From: Arthrobacter zhangbolii
GTDB taxonomy: Bacteria; Actinomycetota; Actinomycetes; Actinomycetales; Micrococcaceae
Reading direction: 5' to 3'
Assembly (NCBI RefSeq): GCF_022869865.1
Contig: NZ_CP094984.1
Location: forward strand, 2,914,001 to 2,978,000
Length of the DNA stretch: 64,000 bases
Shown: positions 61,481 through 64,000 of the stretch, one piece after another
Numbering within the stretch: the stretch's first letter is position 1
Layout: every line of letters begins with the position of its first letter
Program-made: the position numbers and the translations under genes
The notes under the pieces: generated by a model
What the model was told of the DNA's origin: nothing
Seen by the model: only the letters and a program-made list of their open reading frames with translations
The model's database searches: none

Positions 61481-62274
61481 GCTTCCAGTCCGTATCCGGC
61501 AGCACGCAGCTGCGCGCGGGTTTCGGCCGCCATCATCCGGGCGTGCAGTTCCTCGCGTCCCGGGGCCAGCTCGTATTTGAGGAGCTTTCGTGCCTTCTCG
61601 GGATCGGTTTCGCCCTCCCCGTAGGAGGGACAAAGCTGGGCGACGGCGCACGCGCCGCAGGCAGGTTTTTTGGCATGGCAGACCCGACGTCCGTGAAAGA
61701 CCACCCGGTTGGACAGCGGGGTCCAGTCCTTGGGCTCGAACAGCGCCGCCACGTCCTCTTCCACCTTGACCGGGTCCTTGGACGTGGTCCACCCGAACCG
61801 GCGCGCCAGCCGCCCGAAGTGTGTATCCACCGTGATCCCCGGAATACCGAAGGCGTTGCCCAGCACCACATTGGCCGTTTTCCGGCCGACGCCGGGCAGT
61901 GTCACCAGGTCCTCAAGCCGGTTCGGCACCTCGCCGTCGTACTCATCCACCAGCCGGGCGGACAGCGCCTTCACGCTCGCAGCCTTCGCCCGGAAGAACC
62001 CGGTGGGTCGGATGATCTCCTGCAGCGTCTCCTCGTCTGCCTCGGAGAGTGCCCTGGCATCCGGGTACCGGGCAAACAGGATCGGCGTCACCGCATTCAC
62101 CCGGATGTCCGTGGTCTGCGCCGACAGCACCGTGGCGACGAGGAGTTCAAACGCGTTCCCAAAGTCCAGCTCGGCCACCGCATACGGGTAAACCTCGCCC
62201 AGCATCCGGTTGATCCGCCGGGCCCTCCGCTTCAGGGCGAGGAGGGACGGATCATTACCGGTTGCCTTAGCCAA
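61477..62274 (-). CDS. nth: Endonuclease III
   Basis: A 265-residue base-excision DNA glycosylase/AP lyase. The helix-hairpin-helix with catalytic Lys is [18 protein letters not shown] near residue 133, the catalytic Asp is in [16 protein letters not shown], and the [4Fe-4S] cluster is [17 protein letters not shown] (C-x6-C-x2-C-x5-C) near residue 216. It removes oxidised pyrimidines. The C-terminal tail after the cluster is about 30 residues longer than in E. coli. It is co-transcribed with the NUDIX gene (ATGA overlap). Confidence 0.96.
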   Translation of the reverse strand: MAKATGNDPSLLALKRRARRINRMLGEVYPYAVAELDFGNAFELLVATVLSAQTTDIRVNAVTPILFARYPDARALSEADEETLQEIIRPTGFFRAKAASVKALSARLVDEYDGEVPNRLEDLVTLPGVGRKTANVVLGNAFGIPGITVDTHFGRLARRFGWTTSKDPVKVEEDVAALFEPKDWTPLSNRVVFHGRRVCHAKKPACGACAVAQLCPSYGEGETDPEKARKLLKYELAPGREELHARMMAAETRAQLRAAGYGLEA

Positions 62275-62348
62275 TGCTGCTGTCCTTCTGCTGACGGTTG
62301 TGCGCTGCTGGCAGCGCGTTGCTGATGCCGGTGCCGGCAGGAGCCGCT

Positions 62349-63623
62349 TTACTGGTCGGTGTCCACGCGCTCGATGTTGCTCAGGTCCCGCAACACGCCA
62401 ATCCGGCCGGTGCGCTTGTCCTGGACCAGGAATTCGTCGCCGCGGTCTTCCAGTCCCAGTTCCCAGTCTCCGGGGTGGAACATAAACAGCGGCAGGCCGG
62501 TGCGCTCATCAACAATCTGCCGCGGTGTTCCCACGGCGAACCAGAAGGCCTCCACGACAGACTCGGACTCATCCCGGGTGGCGGTGATGGGTTCGGCATC
62601 GCTTTCCCCGGCCGCAGGCGCTGCAGGCTCCGAGCTTCTCACGACTGGGTTGACGGTGGTCGCTGCCAGCGGCTCTGAACTTCCGCCGGAAGGCGCGGCG
62701 GGCGCCTGGACATCCTGTGCCTGAGTGGCCGGGGCGGCCGCGGGCTGTTCAGCGGCCGGTGCCGTGACGTTGCCCGGCTGCGCAGGCTGCGGCTGGCTTC
62801 CCTGCGCCTTGGTGGCGCCTGCAGTACCAACGACGGCGGTTCCGGCGGCGGAGGCGGCTGCCGCGGTGCCGGCAGAAGCACCGGTGCCGCGTTCGGTTAC
62901 CGGGCCATCGGTTCCCGCTCCGCTGTGACGGCGGAGGGGGTTCTCGAAGCGGCGGGGTGCCGGCGATGATGCGTTGGCGGACTCGGTCTTGGGGCGGGCC
63001 GGACGCTGCCGCAGCGGCAGGGTTTCACGTGCAGCCGGAACAGCGGGAACCTCGGGACGTTCCTTGAACTCCGCGGCAAAGAACGGAAGGTGCGGAGCCA
63101 GCGTGGTCGCAACCACCATGCCCAGGGACCCGATGAGGGCAATCATCGGACCGACGGCGAAGTCCGTCACCGTCTGGATGAAGAAGAAGGCGAGCGCCAG
63201 GACGGCCGAGACCGAGGCGAACTGGTCGAGGGATAGCGATCCCACGCGCAGCTTCGTCCCGGGAGCCAGCCGGCGTGCGGCGAACAGGCCGGCAACCAGC
63301 AGCGGCAGCAGGATGCCGATGCCGACGAAGAACAGGGAGAACCCGTTCCACAGGTTCAGGTTGCGCACAATGCCCAGGTTAAAAACGGTGATGAACGGCA
63401 GCACGCTGCCCACAAGCATCACGAGTGCGGAAGCACCCACCACAATGTCGCGGAGTCCGAACGGTCCGGCGAGCGCCTCGCGCGTGCTGCGGCCGGCGGT
63501 CCCGGTGTGCGGCTGCGCCGCGGAACCGGGTGCCGTTGCGGAGGGATGGCCGCCGGTTTCCGAAGAGCCGGCCGTGCTGCTGGTCTCGTTCTCAACAGGT
63601 GGGTTATTCATACTGATCTCCAT
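62349..63623 (-). CDS. Membrane protein with disordered middle and C-terminal SH3-like domain
   Basis: A 424-residue protein of unknown function. Residues 1-45: Ser/Thr/Gly-rich. Residues 50-175: four membrane helices ([71 protein letters not shown]). Residues 180-355: Ala/Pro/Gln-rich disordered region. Residues 358-424: compact beta domain ([40 protein letters not shown]). Both ATG 63623 (GGAGG upstream) and ATG 63611 (GGAG upstream) have good ribosome sites. It is divergent from acs. Confidence 0.75.
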   Translation of the reverse strand: MEISMNNPPVENETSSTAGSSETGGHPSATAPGSAAQPHTGTAGRSTREALAGPFGLRDIVVGASALVMLVGSVLPFITVFNLGIVRNLNLWNGFSLFFVGIGILLPLLVAGLFAARRLAPGTKLRVGSLSLDQFASVSAVLALAFFFIQTVTDFAVGPMIALIGSLGMVVATTLAPHLPFFAAEFKERPEVPAVPAARETLPLRQRPARPKTESANASSPAPRRFENPLRRHSGAGTDGPVTERGTGASAGTAAAASAAGTAVVGTAGATKAQGSQPQPAQPGNVTAPAAEQPAAAPATQAQDVQAPAAPSGGSSEPLAATTVNPVVRSSEPAAPAAGESDAEPITATRDESESVVEAFWFAVGTPRQIVDERTGLPLFMFHPGDWELGLEDRGDEFLVQDKRTGRIGVLRDLSNIERVDTDQ

Positions 63624-63811
63624 TCACGACCTCCGCGCCGGAGCCCTGCGGGCCTGCGGATAACGGGAGGTGCGCATATACGGCACAAAAGCGGTTACTT
63701 CCTTCAGACAGCCTAAATCAACGACGGCGAGGCAGACTAGCCGAGCAACGGCGCGCCCCGAGGCAGTGACATACCGCTCACCGCATAATCAGGCCGTTTT
63801 GTAACTCTTTG

Positions 63812-63827
63812 TGTGACCGCTGCCACA
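63812..63827 (+). promoter_or_regulatory. CRP/GlxR-like operator upstream of acs
   Basis: TGTGACCGCTGCCACA: arms match the cAMP-receptor palindrome TGTGA-N6-TCACA except for one base (CCACA). It is centred about 38 nt upstream of the predicted transcription start, close to class II activator position. Confidence 0.55.
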
Positions 63828-63845
63828 ACAGTGGAAAACCGGCGT

Positions 63846-63851
63846 TAGTGT
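63846..63851 (+). promoter_or_regulatory. -10 hexamer TAGTGT of acs
   Basis: TAGTGT fits TANNNT. The start codon is 60 nt downstream, so unlike many neighbours acs would have a leader. Confidence 0.4.
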
Positions 63852-63867
63852 GGATGCCAGCCATCCA

Positions 63868-63884
63868 CCATCACCATGTGATGG
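63868..63884 (+). other. Hairpin in acs leader with start-stop ATGTGA
   Basis: CCATCAC and GTGATGG pair perfectly around a 3-nt loop. The loop and right arm contain ATG immediately followed by TGA, and then ATGGATTGA. It could modulate translation. Confidence 0.4.
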
Positions 63885-63911
63885 ATTGACGCGAAGTGAA
63901 AGGGTTCAACT

Positions 63912-64000
63912 ATGTCTGATCAGTCCCCTGCAAAGAAGCACGGAGACGCCTTCGAGAACCTGCTGCACGAAAGCCGAAGCTTCCCGCCCAGCGCCGAATT
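63912..64000 (+). CDS. acs: Acetyl-CoA synthetase, N-terminal fragment (runs off window)
   Basis: The last 89 bases encode MSDQSPAKKHGDAF then ENLLHESRSFPPSAEF, the N-terminal start typical of actinobacterial acetyl-CoA synthetase, which makes acetyl-CoA from acetate, ATP and CoA. Only 29 complete codons are visible, so the call rests on the N-terminus and on the CRP-like site and context. AAAGGG stands about 9 nt before ATG 63912. If correct, activity may be controlled by reversible lysine acetylation, with the AcuC deacetylase at 30864-32072 as a candidate partner. Confidence 0.7.
   Translation, partial: MSDQSPAKKHGDAFENLLHESRSFPPSAE

Noticed and set aside
63894-63909. Rex-operator-like GTGAAAGGGTTCAA just before acs
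   Set aside because: It overlaps the ribosome-binding site, has a mismatch in the right arm and could arise by chance; Rex binding cannot be argued from it.

Overview
The window is chromosomal DNA from a high-GC actinobacterium, most likely Micrococcaceae (Arthrobacter or a close relative). Evidence: strong GC bias, a menaquinone pathway (menB, menE, menA), System II cytochrome c maturation genes, Rex, the tiny ribosomal protein bS22 beside a small HTH gene, the actinobacterial helicase/secretion (Tad pilus) neighbourhood, and many genes whose start codon sits 6-7 nt behind a -10 hexamer (leaderless mRNAs). From memory, the gene order resembles two stretches of the Mycobacterium tuberculosis chromosome (about Rv0496-Rv0548 and Rv3646-Rv3674), so most of this is core genome. 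I see no transposase, integrase, tRNA, rRNA or CRISPR array.

Layout. 0-5.4 kb: flavin monooxygenase fragment, small unknowns, a VOC protein, a 56-residue membrane protein, a CPBP protease, an NAD(P)H-hydrate dehydratase and a histidine phosphatase. 5.4-13.7 kb: narG-H-J-I-narK on the minus strand (respiratory nitrate reductase and transporter). 13.8-16.9 kb: menB-menE-menA on the plus strand, divergent from narG; they make the quinone that feeds NarGHI. 16.9-22.8 kb: two small membrane proteins, then ccsB-resB-ccdA-resA-phosphatase (cytochrome c maturation). 22.9-26.1 kb: YceI, a four-helix membrane protein, and a remarkable 11-residue-repeat membrane protein. 26.1-28.7 kb: rex-glutaredoxin, divergent HAD phosphatase, bS22 and a BldC-like HTH protein. 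28.9-37.2 kb: gdhA, ArsR-like regulator, acuC, trkH-trkA, proC, a sugar-phosphate-isomerase-like protein and Ppx/GppA. 37.2-45.4 kb: topA, methyltransferase, KstD-like flavoprotein, trhO, GNAT. 45.5-53.6 kb: DEAH helicase and the convergent Tad pilus operon. 53.9-63.6 kb: a Baeyer-Villiger monooxygenase fused to an alpha/beta hydrolase, a compact family-A DNA polymerase, an acyltransferase/SGNH protein, NUDIX, endonuclease III and a membrane protein. The window ends in the first codons of acs.

How the genes work together. The first half is mainly a respiratory and redox neighbourhood: nitrate respiration, menaquinone, cytochrome c and the NADH sensor Rex. The second half joins DNA metabolism (topA, helicase, polymerase, nth) to a Tad pilus, which in the related Micrococcus luteus is needed for natural transformation. 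AcuC and acs, 30 kb apart, may form an acetyl-CoA synthetase acetylation-control pair.

Most unusual items: the hendecad-repeat protein at 24.6-26.1 kb with 120-bp DNA repeats, the monooxygenase-hydrolase fusion at 53.9-56.3 kb, the recurring leaderless promoters, and the structured leader before the gene at 1653.
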